Below, piece after piece: positions 1 to 7,605 of a stretch of DNA of 33,765 nucleotides. Each line of letters starts with the position of its first letter. Position 1 is the stretch's first letter. This stretch comes from Rhodospirillaceae bacterium (GTDB lineage Bacteria; Pseudomonadota; Alphaproteobacteria; Rhodospirillales; Casp-alpha2), in contig JAERTE010000014.1 of the NCBI GenBank assembly GCA_016845145.1, positions 1-33,765 on the forward strand, given 5' to 3'. The translations under genes and the position numbers were made by a program. Under the pieces are notes generated by a model, which was given only the letters and a program-made list of their open reading frames with translations, searched no databases and was not told the DNA's origin.

Positions 1-922
1 AGTCCTCGACCACCGCGGCCGGGTCTGCGCCCTCCACGTACATGCGCCCGAATTGCTCCAGCGCCGCCGACGTATCACCGGCCATCACGGCTTCCAGCAA
101 CTGAAAGCTCTGCGAGCGGTCCGCAAGGCCCAGCATATCGCGCACTTGACCCTCGGTGATTTCGCCTTCGGCGCGCGAGATGGCCTGGTCCAGCAAGCTC
201 AACCCATCGCGCACGGAGCCGTCAGCGGCACGTGCGATCAGGTGCAAAGCCGTGGCGCTCAGGCTGGCGCCCTCGTTTTCGGCGATGGAACTGAAGTGCG
301 CTTCGAGGGTTTGAATCTCAACGCGGCGCAGATCGAAGCGCTGACAGCGGCTCAATACCGTCACCGGAACCTTGCGGATTTCGGTGGTGGCAAAGATGAA
401 CTTCACATGTTCGGGCGGTTCTTCGAGGGTTTTCAGCAATGCGTTGAAGGCGTTTTTCGACAGCATGTGCACTTCATCGATGATGTACACTTTGTAGCGC
501 GCCGAGGTCGGCCGGTAGCGCACACCGTCGATGAGCTCGCGGATATCATCAACGCCGGTGCGGCTGGCGGCGTCCATCTCCAGCACATCGACGTGGCGAT
601 CATCGGCGATGGCCTTGCAATGCTCGCATTCGCCGCAAGGCTCGGTGGTGGGCTCGCCGGTGCCGTCAGGTCCGATACAATTGAGCGCGCGCGCGATGAT
701 CCGCGCCGTGGTGGTTTTGCCGACACCACGCACGCCGGTCAAAATAAACGCGTGCGCCAGACGGCCTGTCTTGAACGCGTTGGTCAGCGTGCGCACCAGC
801 ACGTCTTGGCCGATGAGGCCTGAGAACGCGGTAGGACGGTATTTGCGCGCGAGCACTTGGTAGGGAAGAGAGTCCGAGTCGGGTTCCGGAACGTTTGCGT
901 CGGCGGGCTCGGTATCGCTCAT
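1..922 (-). CDS. dnaX: DNA polymerase III subunit gamma/tau, N-terminal 307 residues (3' part beyond window)
   Basis: Clamp-loader ATPase of the replicative polymerase, loading the beta sliding clamp onto primed DNA. Reading the minus strand from the ATG at 922 gives an uninterrupted frame to the window edge. Seen: Walker A GVRGVGKTT near residues 63-71, a zinc module with Cys82, Cys96, Cys99 and Cys102, Walker B VYIIDEVHML near 145, and the LLKTLEEPP motif near 162-170, all diagnostic of DnaX. The first 20 residues are an acidic, low-complexity extension before the conserved YQVLARKYRP. The C-terminal tau region, where some bacteria have a frameshift that makes gamma, lies outside the window. 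The start is 37 nt downstream of the ffs RNA gene, with only a weak purine-rich stretch as ribosome site. Identification is firm; the exact start is slightly uncertain. Confidence 0.97.
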   Translation of the reverse strand, partial: MSDTEPADANVPEPDSDSLPYQVLARKYRPTAFSGLIGQDVLVRTLTNAFKTGRLAHAFILTGVRGVGKTTTARIIARALNCIGPDGTGEPTTEPCGECEHCKAIADDRHVDVLEMDAASRTGVDDIRELIDGVRYRPTSARYKVYIIDEVHMLSKNAFNALLKTLEEPPEHVKFIFATTEIRKVPVTVLSRCQRFDLRRVEIQTLEAHFSSIAENEGASLSATALHLIARAADGSVRDGLSLLDQAISRAEGEITEGQVRDMLGLADRSQSFQLLEAVMAGDTSAALEQFGRMYVEGADPAAVVED

Positions 923-959
923 GCGGCGGTATTCTTTTTAAGAACTCCCTGATCGAGGT

Positions 960-1055
960 GGAAGGCTGGACATTGACCCGAACAGAAACTCGTTACGGCT
1001 GCTTCCTCTCGGACCTGACCGGGTTGGCGAGAAGTCCGTCCAACGCCAACCTTCC
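960..1055 (-). ncRNA. ffs: Signal recognition particle 4.5S RNA (small bacterial type)
   Basis: RNA partner of Ffh in co-translational targeting of membrane proteins. The minus strand at about 997-1020 reads GGTCAGGTCCGAGAGGAAGC followed by AGCC, which is the near-invariant apical domain of bacterial SRP RNA (E. coli has GGTCAGGTCCGGAAGGAAGC). The ends close a helix: the 5' arm GGAAGGTTGG (1055-1046) pairs with the 3' arm CCAGCCTTCC (969-960), with one G-U pair. The resulting length of about 96 nt fits the small bacterial SRP RNA class. It lies directly upstream of dnaX on the same strand, a common alphaproteobacterial neighbourhood. Ends are set by the closing helix and may be off by a few bases. 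Confidence 0.93.
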
Positions 1056-1061
1056 AAGCAC

Positions 1062-1091
1062 ACTATATCAGGCGCATGGCGGAGACTCCAA
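1062..1091 (-). promoter_or_regulatory. Putative sigma-70 promoter of ffs
   Basis: On the minus strand TATAGT (1067-1062) sits 6 nt before the predicted 5' end of the SRP RNA, an ideal -10 position. A weak -35 candidate TTGGAG (1091-1086) lies 18 nt upstream of it. The -10 match is good and the -35 match is poor. It may also drive dnaX by read-through. Confidence 0.45.
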
Positions 1092-1117
1092 CACCGAAGG
1101 TCAATTGAAAACAAAGA

Positions 1118-1684
1118 TTATTGATAGCGCACGCCGAACCGTTCCTCGACGATGATCAGACCACTGGCGCCATGAGAAAACATGCCGACCACCGGGATCA
1201 CGGTATCTTCGAATTCGTAACGACCGTCGCGCGCCGCAACAAGGCGCAGTTCCGCCGATTTGCCGGCCGGAATCTTGATCTTGGCGACGCAGGTATCATC
1301 CTGACGCTTGCCGTCGATGGTGATGCGGATCAGCGCCATTTTGGCGAAGAAGTCATCGGCAGCGAACGTGCGGGTGCTGTCGTCGCGGTTGCGGATATGG
1401 AACTTATACGGCCAGCCTTGTTTTAGCTGCACGATCATCGGCTCGAACTCACCGTCGCGCACCCGCATGTTGACCTCCGGCACTCGGGTCCAGTTCACCT
1501 GGCGCACGTCGGCCTCTTTCACGGTGGCGCAAGTGCGCGCGCCCGAAAGACGGTCGAGAATAGTGAACTCTGGCAACGCGTCCAGGCCGGGCAATGACGG
1601 CAGCGACGGGATCATCTCCGTCCAGGTCGCAAATGAACCGCACCCACCCAAGGCGAGCAAGGCTACCAAGGCTGTATGTCGCAT
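1118..1684 (-). CDS. Cupredoxin-like lipoprotein with a degenerate metal site
   Basis: 188 residues from the ATG at 1684. That start is chosen because it gives a classic lipoprotein signal: MRHTALVALLALGGC, with lipobox LGGC and lipidated Cys15. A longer frame to 1882 would overlap nudC and bury the signal. After a Pro/Leu-rich linker (about 22-45), residues about 75-180 have a cupredoxin-like beta pattern: EFEPMIVQLKQG, then FHIRNRDDSTRTFAADD, then IPAGKSAELRL, then YEFEDTVIPVVGMFSHG. In copper-binding relatives the RNRDDSTRTF segment would carry a His and the C-terminal loop a Cys-His-Met set. Here Thr replaces the first His and the loop has Met and His but no Cys, so type 1 copper binding looks lost. 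Cell-envelope role unknown. It is divergent from nudC. The fold call is an inference from the pattern. Confidence 0.7.
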   Translation of the reverse strand: MRHTALVALLALGGCGSFATWTEMIPSLPSLPGLDALPEFTILDRLSGARTCATVKEADVRQVNWTRVPEVNMRVRDGEFEPMIVQLKQGWPYKFHIRNRDDSTRTFAADDFFAKMALIRITIDGKRQDDTCVAKIKIPAGKSAELRLVAARDGRYEFEDTVIPVVGMFSHGASGLIIVEERFGVRYQ

Positions 1685-1837
1685 AAACCTGAGCGCTGAT
1701 GGCGGCATTCGAAATCCGGTTCCAGTGGCGGGATTGCCCTGCGAATCGCTTAATTTACCACGAATCCCCTGGTGACAAGTAGTCATGACAATACACACCC
1801 GGTTGCCGCCCGCCCTCGGCTGTGCCAATTTGCGATT

Positions 1838-2812
1838 ATGTCCGATCCCAACCTGTCTTCTCTGATATACACCCGCGTGCAACTCGACCGCGCCGGCATC
1901 AACCGTAAGGACGAAGCTTGGCTGGCCTTCAAGAAACGTGACGGCCTGGCGCGCATTGTCGCCATGTGGCGCAATCGCAGCCTGATCGTTGACGACACCG
2001 AGGGCCCGCGCGCCCTGTTGCCCAGGCGCGAAGACGCGCCCAAATTGGCTAAAGCCGCCGATGAGATGGTGTTCTTAGGATTAGACGACGACAACATTCC
2101 GCTGTTCTCGGTCGATGTCAGCCACCTGGATGAACACGACGCCGTGGCACTTGCCGGTGAAGGCGGCTCGTTTGTCGATTTGCGCCAACTGGGCTGGATG
2201 ATCCCACGCGATGACGCCGGGCTGTTAGCCTATGCGCGCGGCATGGCTTATTGGCACAAGACGCACCGCTATTGCGGCACCTGCGGCTCACCCACCGAAA
2301 GCCGCGAAGGCGGGCACATGCGCGAATGCGCCAACCCTCAGTGCGGGCGGCCCAGTTTTCCACGCACCGACCCCGCCGTGATCATGCTGGTTGAGCACCC
2401 GGGCGACGCGACCCATCCGCCGCGCTGCCTGCTGGGCCGCAGTGGACGGTGGGAGTTCCCGCTCTATTCGACATTGGCGGGCTTTGTTGAGCCCGGCGAA
2501 AGTCTGGAAGAGGCCGTCGCCCGTGAAGTGCTGGAGGAAGCCAATATCGAGGTTCCGGTCGAGAGTGTGCGCTATATGGCATCGCAGCCCTGGCCGTTTC
2601 CGTCATCGCTGATGCTGGGTTTCCGTGCGACGGCAACAACGGCGGACATCCAGATCGACCCGCACGAACTTGCCGATGCGCGCTGGTTCACGCCGGACGA
2701 GGTTTTGGGCTTTGCCGAATGGGATCAAGCTGCCAGCAATGAACCCCGCTTGCCTCGCCGTGATTCCATCGCGCGATGGCTGTTGCAAAGCTGGCTCAAC
2801 GACGTCAGCTGA
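1838..2812 (+). CDS. nudC: NAD(+) diphosphatase / NAD-cap RNA hydrolase (Nudix)
   Basis: Cleaves NADH or NAD to NMN and AMP, and in characterised homologues removes NAD caps from RNA. 324 residues from the ATG at 1838; the frame stays open to 1772, but those 22 residues lack family similarity. Seen: a zinc ribbon with Cys146, Cys149, Cys164 and Cys169; a Nudix box at 215-237 (G215, E221, R229-E230, E233-E234); and SQPWPFP at 249-255, the NudC-specific signature that separates it from other Nudix enzymes. The box ends EEANI, so the usual Gly is Asn. It is divergent from the lipoprotein gene and transcribed toward the DUF4395 gene, with an 86-nt gap. Function is firm from motifs; the start codon is less certain because no strong ribosome site precedes it. 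Confidence 0.95.
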   Translation: MSDPNLSSLIYTRVQLDRAGINRKDEAWLAFKKRDGLARIVAMWRNRSLIVDDTEGPRALLPRREDAPKLAKAADEMVFLGLDDDNIPLFSVDVSHLDEHDAVALAGEGGSFVDLRQLGWMIPRDDAGLLAYARGMAYWHKTHRYCGTCGSPTESREGGHMRECANPQCGRPSFPRTDPAVIMLVEHPGDATHPPRCLLGRSGRWEFPLYSTLAGFVEPGESLEEAVAREVLEEANIEVPVESVRYMASQPWPFPSSLMLGFRATATTADIQIDPHELADARWFTPDEVLGFAEWDQAASNEPRLPRRDSIARWLLQSWLNDVS

Positions 2813-2849
2813 ATTCTCTACCTGGAAACTTCCGGCCCCGGCGTATATA

Positions 2850-2877
2850 GTTGCAACAATGTGAATATGTATGCAAC
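2850..2877. promoter_or_regulatory. Inverted repeat GTTGCA-N16-TGCAAC upstream of the DUF4395 gene
   Basis: GTTGCA (2850-2855) is mirrored by TGCAAC (2872-2877), 21 nt before the DUF4395 start. A -10-like TATATA sits immediately upstream (about 2844-2849). The placement suits an operator just downstream of a promoter, but no regulator can be named and the half-site is short. Confidence 0.25.
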
Positions 2878-2898
2878 GGCAACACCGGAACCTAAGAC

Positions 2899-3417
2899 AT
2901 GACGACAGGAACGCCAAACCCACACACTTTTCTGACCACGCCTTGGCACGCCATGGGCCAAACCATGGGCGATTTCGTACGCATCAATGAAACCGCCACC
3001 CGTGCGCGCGCCGGCATCCTCAATGCCTTATCGGCAACAACCATCTTTCTGCTGATCGCTTACCCGGAGTTGGATCCCGTCATCTACGTCGGCCCCTACG
3101 TGATCTTCGATATGCTGGTCGCCGCGCTTTTTGGCCTCACCCCTCTGAGCCCCGCCGGCGTCCTTGGCACGGCCATTTCATGGAAGTTCCCACCGCAGTG
3201 GAAGCCGATCAAGCCGAAGCGCTTTGCCTGGCTGTTGGGCGCCGGCCTGGGTGTCACCTGCCTGGCCTTCCGGCTGTTGGAGATGGACGTCATGTGGATG
3301 ATCGGCGTCGTCGCCATCTGCTACGTGCTGACGTGGCTGGAAGCGGTGCTGGGCTTTTGCGTCGGGTGTTGGATGTACGGCCTATTGGTGGAGCGCGGTG
3401 TCTGCCCCATGGATTAG
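2899..3417 (+). CDS. DUF4395 family integral membrane protein
   Basis: 172 residues with about four hydrophobic segments (near 42-58, 65-90, 110-125 and 130-155). The family hallmark is near the C-terminus: LEAVLGFCVGCWMYGLL, a conserved GFCxGC cysteine pair at a membrane face. Also seen are NETATRARAGILNALS near the N-terminus and the SPAG motif before the basic KPIKPKRFAW loop, both typical of DUF4395. No biochemical function is established. In many genomes relatives sit beside thiol-redox or sulfur-transfer proteins. Here the 3' neighbour, convergent with a 9-nt gap, is a peroxiredoxin-like protein, which fits a redox theme but proves nothing. The family call is confident; the role is open. 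Confidence 0.85.
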   Translation: MTTGTPNPHTFLTTPWHAMGQTMGDFVRINETATRARAGILNALSATTIFLLIAYPELDPVIYVGPYVIFDMLVAALFGLTPLSPAGVLGTAISWKFPPQWKPIKPKRFAWLLGAGLGVTCLAFRLLEMDVMWMIGVVAICYVLTWLEAVLGFCVGCWMYGLLVERGVCPMD

Positions 3418-3426
3418 GCGCCAGCC

Positions 3427-3978
3427 TTACGCGATCGACACCACCTCGCCACGCGCCGGGTAGTTGACCTCCAATACCCGGTCGATGGCGGCCAAAACTT
3501 CCGCGAACGCCGGGCGTGCGAAGGGCATGGTCTGCACGGTGCCGAAATACAGTGTGCCGTCGGCGCGGATCAGATACAGCCCCGGCTCGGCAAACATGTC
3601 GGGTTCGACCACGCCGCTGGACGTTTTTCCGTTCGACGTCGAGACATACAGCCCCCACTCGCGTGCCTTCTCAAGGCTAAGGCCGTAAGCCACATCAAGA
3701 GCGTCCAAACCCCACTCCGCCTTGGCGGTGGTGCCGCGCTCCTCGTTATCAGACGAAGCGACCAACACGTTGACGCCCTTGTCGGCGAACTTTTGCGCCT
3801 TGCGGTTGAGATCGCCCAGGTAACGCGAACAGATCGGGCAATGCAGACCGCGGTAAATCACCACCATGGTGAAATTTTCAGGCTTCTGGTCCGCCATGGA
3901 CCAGGTGCCGCCGCCGACCAGCGGCAGGTCAAGGGATGGCACGGGTTGGCGGGGAATCAATGAGTTGATCTCGGACAT
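3427..3978 (-). CDS. Peroxiredoxin-like (AhpC/TSA) thiol protein
   Basis: 183 residues, with no signal peptide, so probably cytosolic. The thioredoxin-fold core is clear: FTMVVIYRGLHCPICSRYLGD with Cys47 and Cys50 (CPIC), then VNVLVASSDNEERG and the strand-turn GLYLIRADGTLYF. The redox motif CPIC, rather than the classic PxxxTxxC of 1-Cys and 2-Cys peroxiredoxins, places it among peroxiredoxin-like proteins of uncertain substrate. The role is probably peroxide or disulfide reduction. It is convergent with the DUF4395 gene and its start lies about 80 nt from the dinB end. A GGAG-type ribosome site precedes the ATG at 3978. Fold confidence is high; the reaction is inferred. Confidence 0.82.
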   Translation of the reverse strand: MSEINSLIPRQPVPSLDLPLVGGGTWSMADQKPENFTMVVIYRGLHCPICSRYLGDLNRKAQKFADKGVNVLVASSDNEERGTTAKAEWGLDALDVAYGLSLEKAREWGLYVSTSNGKTSSGVVEPDMFAEPGLYLIRADGTLYFGTVQTMPFARPAFAEVLAAIDRVLEVNYPARGEVVSIA

Positions 3979-4060
3979 CGGGGGATTACTCCAGTCAGGC
4001 GTTTGATGGCGTTGCAGGAAATATGGAACCTATCGGTCCAGAATACTACGCCCTACCCGA

Positions 4061-5245
4061 TCATAATCCCGTGAACAGGTCAGGCGGATCAGCCTCTGTC
4101 GCGGGGCAAATGTCACTGACGCCGACACCGATGAGCCGGAAAAACCGACCGTCGGCCTCACGCTCGATCAAGTCAGACGCCTGTTGGAAGATGACGTCCG
4201 CCTGCTGCGTCGGGTTCGGCAATTGCCGATTGCGGGTGAGAATTTTGAAATCATGGGTTTTCAGTTTCAGCACCACGGTTCCGCCGGCATGGCCACCGCG
4301 CGCCAGGCGCTGCGCCACCCGATCACACAACGGCTTTACGGCAGCCAGCAACTGCGCCGCCTGGTCGGTGTCTTTGGAAAACGTGGTTTCCGCCGAAACG
4401 CTTTTCGCCGAGCCGCCGGTGTTGACTTTGCGATCATCCCGACCATGTGCGAACCCGGCCAACTGGCGGCCGAATTTACCGAACCGCCCGATCAACTCGG
4501 CCTCCGCCATCTGCTGCAACTGACCGATGGTCTCAATGCCGAAATCGGTCATCTTGCGCGCCGTCACTTCACCGACGCCGTTGATCTTACGCACCGGCAA
4601 GGGTGCTAAAAACGATTTCGCCTCCGCCTCACCAATCACCGAATAGCCGCGCGGTTTCTCGAGGTCCGAAGCCAGCTTGGCCAGAAACTTATTATAAGAG
4701 AGCCCGATGGAAACGGTTATTCCGACCTCGCGCTCGACCCGTCTCGCCACCTCGGCCAAAGCCATGGCCGGCGGCCCCTCACCTTGCTCACGCGCTTCAT
4801 CGGACAAATCCATATAGGCCTCGTCCAACGACACCGGCTGAATGATCGGTGTGGCGTCCCTGAAAATAGCTCGGATCTCGTTACTGACAGCCTTGTACTT
4901 GGCCATGTTCGGCTGGATCACCACCGCGTGCGGGCACATCTCCATCGCCTTGAACATCGGCATGGCGGAACGCGGGCCGAATTGGCGCGCGATATAACAC
5001 GCCGTCGTCACCACGCCGCGTCCGCCCGCGTGGCCGACGATCAGCGGCTTGTCGCGCAGGCTGGGGTCATCACGTTTTTCGACGCTGGCATAAAAAGCAT
5101 CACAATCGATGTGTGCGATTTCCAAGCGGTCGAGTTCCGGGTGCACCACGATCCGCGCCGACCCGCACGCCGGGCAAGCCTCGAAATCACCGCTGGAGAG
5201 GTCCAAGCAATCGCGGCACAGTACAATTGATAGCGCTTCGGCCAT
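4061..5245 (-). CDS. dinB: DNA polymerase IV (Y-family translesion polymerase)
   Basis: Error-prone lesion-bypass polymerase. 394 residues. Seen: an N-terminal four-Cys element (Cys10, Cys13, Cys24, Cys27) typical of alphaproteobacterial DinB; the catalytic segment HIDCDAFYASVE with Asp47; SLDEAYMDLS with Asp141 and Glu142; SIGLSYNKFLAKLASDLEKP; and the helix-hairpin-helix segment INGVGEVTARKM. The little-finger domain follows, and the protein ends DPPDLFTGL. Relatives often run past DPPDL with a basic tail; here it stops at once, and PDLF resembles a short clamp-binding end. The start ATG at 5245 is preceded by a GGTGATGG ribosome site. An SOS box lies 32-46 nt upstream of the start, so damage induction through LexA is expected. 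Confidence 0.97.
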   Translation of the reverse strand: MAEALSIVLCRDCLDLSSGDFEACPACGSARIVVHPELDRLEIAHIDCDAFYASVEKRDDPSLRDKPLIVGHAGGRGVVTTACYIARQFGPRSAMPMFKAMEMCPHAVVIQPNMAKYKAVSNEIRAIFRDATPIIQPVSLDEAYMDLSDEAREQGEGPPAMALAEVARRVEREVGITVSIGLSYNKFLAKLASDLEKPRGYSVIGEAEAKSFLAPLPVRKINGVGEVTARKMTDFGIETIGQLQQMAEAELIGRFGKFGRQLAGFAHGRDDRKVNTGGSAKSVSAETTFSKDTDQAAQLLAAVKPLCDRVAQRLARGGHAGGTVVLKLKTHDFKILTRNRQLPNPTQQADVIFQQASDLIEREADGRFFRLIGVGVSDICPATEADPPDLFTGL

Positions 5246-5276
5246 CCATCACCGACACTCTACTGAAACATCGAAA

Positions 5277-5291
5277 GTTCTATATTTGTTC
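5277..5291 (-). promoter_or_regulatory. LexA (SOS) box of alphaproteobacterial type upstream of dinB
   Basis: The plus strand reads GTTC TATATTT GTTC, an exact match to the alphaproteobacterial LexA operator GTTC-N7-GTTC (GAACAAATATAGAAC on the dinB strand). It is centred about 39 nt before the dinB ATG. An embedded TATAGA on the dinB strand could be the -10, so LexA binding would occlude polymerase. Direct sequence match; regulation is inferred from the known regulon. Confidence 0.88.
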
Positions 5292-5323
5292 TATTCGCAG
5301 AATGGCCTGCGGAAGCCTTGCCG

Positions 5324-6172
5324 TCAAGCGCCCCGGCGACGAAACGGATGCGCCGGGTAGGTGCCCATGATATGCAGCTGATCGGTGAAGAAGGTCAATT
5401 CTTCGAGGGCGAGTTTCAGGGGGCGTTGCTCAGGGTGCCCTTCGACGTCGGCGTAAAATTGCGCCACGTTGAATTCACCATCAACGTAGCTCTCCAGTTT
5501 GGTCATGTTGACGCCGTTGGTGGCAAATCCGCCCATGGCCTTATAAAGAGCAGCTGGAATATTGCGCACCCCGAACACGAAAGTGGTGATCAAGTCATCG
5601 CGCTCAGGCCCAGGACTGTTGGGCTCACGCGCCATGACGACGAAACGCGTGGTATTGTGCTCGGCGTCTTCCACGTCAGTTCGCAGGATATCGAGGCCGT
5701 TCAATTCGGCCGCCAACTCCGACGAAATGGCGCCTTGTGTCTTGTCGCCAGCGGCCGCGATATCTTCGGCGGCGCCGGCGGTATCCACATGTACCACCGG
5801 CTCAACACCGATCTCGGCAATCAGGTTACGGCACTGGTTGAGCGCATGGACATGACTGTGTACGTGGGTGAGGTCTTCGATTTTGGTACCCGGCACCCCC
5901 AACAACTGATGGTTCACGCGCTGGAAATGCTCGCCGACAATGTGCAAGCCCGATTCCGGCATCAGGTGGTGAATATCAGCAACGCGGCCCGCAACGGAAT
6001 TATCGATTGGGATCATTGCCAGCGCTGCGTCTCTGTTTTCGACCGCCTCGAACGCATCGTCGAACGTCCGGCACGGAAGCGGCGTCATGTCCGGGTAAGC
6101 CGAACGGCAAGCTATCATGGAATTGGCACCAAGCATGCCCTGGAAGGAGATCGTGTTTGCGGGATCGCTCAT
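5324..6172 (-). CDS. pheA: Prephenate dehydratase with C-terminal ACT domain
   Basis: Converts prephenate to phenylpyruvate in phenylalanine synthesis. 282 residues from the ATG at 6172. A start at 6223 would add 17 residues and overlap kdsB, so the shorter form is preferred, though its ribosome site is weak. Seen: the N-terminal ISFQGMLGANS, the IPIDNSVAGRV segment, and the catalytic NTTRFVVM with Thr174-Thr175-Arg176. Then comes an ACT domain from about 195: FVFGVRNIPAALYKAMGGFA, with TKLESY where ACT domains of this enzyme bind phenylalanine as feedback inhibitor. It is a monofunctional type with no chorismate mutase. It follows kdsB on the same strand after 22 nt, so the two are probably cotranscribed. 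Confidence 0.95.
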   Translation of the reverse strand: MSDPANTISFQGMLGANSMIACRSAYPDMTPLPCRTFDDAFEAVENRDAALAMIPIDNSVAGRVADIHHLMPESGLHIVGEHFQRVNHQLLGVPGTKIEDLTHVHSHVHALNQCRNLIAEIGVEPVVHVDTAGAAEDIAAAGDKTQGAISSELAAELNGLDILRTDVEDAEHNTTRFVVMAREPNSPGPERDDLITTFVFGVRNIPAALYKAMGGFATNGVNMTKLESYVDGEFNVAQFYADVEGHPEQRPLKLALEELTFFTDQLHIMGTYPAHPFRRRGA

Positions 6173-6194
6173 ATTCGTTATCCGTCTACAGCCC

Positions 6195-6950
6195 TCAATT
6201 TTCAGATAAAATCCGGCGGGCACGTTCTAAGTCGGCGGGAGTATCGACGCCGAGCGGAACAGTGTCAACGCAGGCCGCTGCGATCACCATGCCGTTCTCC
6301 AACGCGCGCAACTGCTCAAGGCGTTCGCGCCGTTCCAGCACCCCCGGCGGGAGCTCGACAAAGCGCCGAAGCGCCGCGCGTCGGTAAGCGTAAATGCCGA
6401 TGTGATGATAAAGTGGGTCATCACCCTTTTCAGACCACGGCACAGTGGCGCGGCTGAAATACAGCGCGCGACCACTCATCTCCCCCGGCGCCATGGCCAG
6501 TACCGCCTTGACCACATTGGGGTTGGTGCGTTCGCCGGCTTCGGTGATTTCGGCCACCAAAGTGGCGATATCAACATCGCCATCGGCCAAAGGCTGCAGC
6601 ACGGCGCGGGTGACTTCAGGCGCTAAGGTCGGCAGGTCGCCTTGCAAATTGATAACGCCGTCATAACGGCCATCGGGGTCATAGCGCTCCAGCGCCTCAT
6701 GGATACGGTCGGAACCAGACGGATGGTCGGGGTCGGTCATGACGGCGTCACCACCGGCTTCGTCAATGGCGTCGGCAATCGCCTGTTCGCCGCACGCGAC
6801 AATGACCGGGCCGCAATCGGCTTCCAGCGCGCGGCGCCAAACCTGGACGATCATCGGCACACCGCCGATATCGGCCAGCGGCTTATCGGGCAGACGGGTC
6901 GAGGCCATGCGGGCCGGAATGACGACAATGGGAGTGTTCGGTATACTCAT
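6195..6950 (-). CDS. kdsB: 3-deoxy-manno-octulosonate cytidylyltransferase (CMP-Kdo synthetase)
   Basis: Activates Kdo with CTP for lipopolysaccharide inner core synthesis, so the cell makes an LPS outer membrane. 251 residues, the family's normal length. Seen: the nucleotide-binding start [20 protein letters not shown], then [27 protein letters not shown], and [16 protein letters not shown], all signature blocks of KdsB. It starts at 6950, divergent from the cytochrome c gene over a 106-nt shared upstream region, and is followed by pheA in the same direction. The kdsB-pheA/cytochrome c arrangement recurs in alphaproteobacteria. Confidence 0.97.
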   Translation of the reverse strand: MSIPNTPIVVIPARMASTRLPDKPLADIGGVPMIVQVWRRALEADCGPVIVACGEQAIADAIDEAGGDAVMTDPDHPSGSDRIHEALERYDPDGRYDGVINLQGDLPTLAPEVTRAVLQPLADGDVDIATLVAEITEAGERTNPNVVKAVLAMAPGEMSGRALYFSRATVPWSEKGDDPLYHHIGIYAYRRAALRRFVELPPGVLERRERLEQLRALENGMVIAAACVDTVPLGVDTPADLERARRILSEN

Positions 6951-6997
6951 GGCGCGAGATTAATCACATTGTTCAGTGTTTGCACGGGGTTCTGTGA

Positions 6998-7026
6998 TTG
7001 CACGCCGGGATACGAAGGGCTAAATT
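6998..7026 (+). promoter_or_regulatory. Candidate promoter of the cytochrome c gene
   Basis: TTGCAC (6998-7003), a 17-nt spacer, then TAAATT (7021-7026), 30 nt before the cytochrome c ATG. The spacing is ideal but the -35 matches only in TTG. An inverted repeat AATCACA (6962-6968) / TGTGATT (6993-6999) overlaps the -35 and may be an operator. Confidence 0.35.
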
Positions 7027-7056
7027 CCCCCAGCTTTTCGACGAGAGGATAAGTCC

Positions 7057-7596
7057 ATGCATTTTGAATGGTATCATAAGCTCAGCCTGGGAATTCTTGC
7101 AGCCCTTTGGTTGGCGTACGCCAGCAATTATCTGGGTGACGCGCTGGTCCATGCGAAGACCATGGACAAGCCCGCCTATACTGCCGAGGCCCCTGAAGAA
7201 GGCGAGGCGAAAGCCGAAGCCAAAACTGAAACCGCCGCTGCCGAGGATGGCTTGACCCTGCTGGCATCTGCTGACGCCGGCAAGGGTGCGAAACTGTTTG
7301 GCAAGTGCAAGGCCTGCCACACCACTGAGAAAGGTGGCAAGAACAAGGTCGGCCCCAATCTTTGGGACGTGGTTGGCCGTGCCAAGGCCGGCGGCGCCGG
7401 CTTCAAGTATTCCGGCGCGCTTACGGACATGGGTGGCGATTGGAGCTACGCCGACCTGGACGCTTTCCTGGCCAAGCCGAAAGCTTTCTTGCCGGGCACC
7501 AAAATGGCGTTCGCGGGCCTGAAGAAGCCCGCCCAACGTGCCGCCATGCTGGTGTACTTGCGTTCATTGAGCGATTCGCCCAAAGCACTGCCGTAA
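7057..7596 (+). CDS. Membrane-anchored class I cytochrome c (CycM-like)
   Basis: 179 residues. An uncleaved N-terminal anchor (about 9-27, GILAALWLAYASNYLGDAL) is followed by an Ala/Glu/Lys-rich flexible linker (about 40-65). Then comes a class I c-type domain: haem attachment CKACH at 84-88, VGPNLWDVVGR typical of the mitochondrial/c2 type, and the axial methionine in PGTKMAF (Met150). It should carry electrons between the bc1 complex and a terminal oxidase at the periplasmic face of the inner membrane, like CycM/c552 proteins. The ribosome site GAGAGGA precedes the start. hisN follows after 9 nt. Whether it serves an aa3 or another oxidase cannot be told. Confidence 0.92.
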   Translation: MHFEWYHKLSLGILAALWLAYASNYLGDALVHAKTMDKPAYTAEAPEEGEAKAEAKTETAAAEDGLTLLASADAGKGAKLFGKCKACHTTEKGGKNKVGPNLWDVVGRAKAGGAGFKYSGALTDMGGDWSYADLDAFLAKPKAFLPGTKMAFAGLKKPAQRAAMLVYLRSLSDSPKALP

Positions 7597-7605
7597 GCCC
7601 CGGCC

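Noticed and set aside
895..1155. 86-codon plus-strand frame crossing the dnaX upstream region
   Set aside because: It runs antisense through the SRP RNA gene and into the lipoprotein gene end; composition and position indicate chance.
5318..6457. 379-codon plus-strand frame opposite pheA and kdsB
   Set aside because: It spans the junction of two well-identified minus-strand genes and shows no family motif.
6962..6999. AATCACA/TGTGATT inverted repeat as an FNR/CRP site
   Set aside because: The 24-nt spacing is too wide for a CRP/FNR dimer site; kept only as a remark under the cytochrome c promoter.
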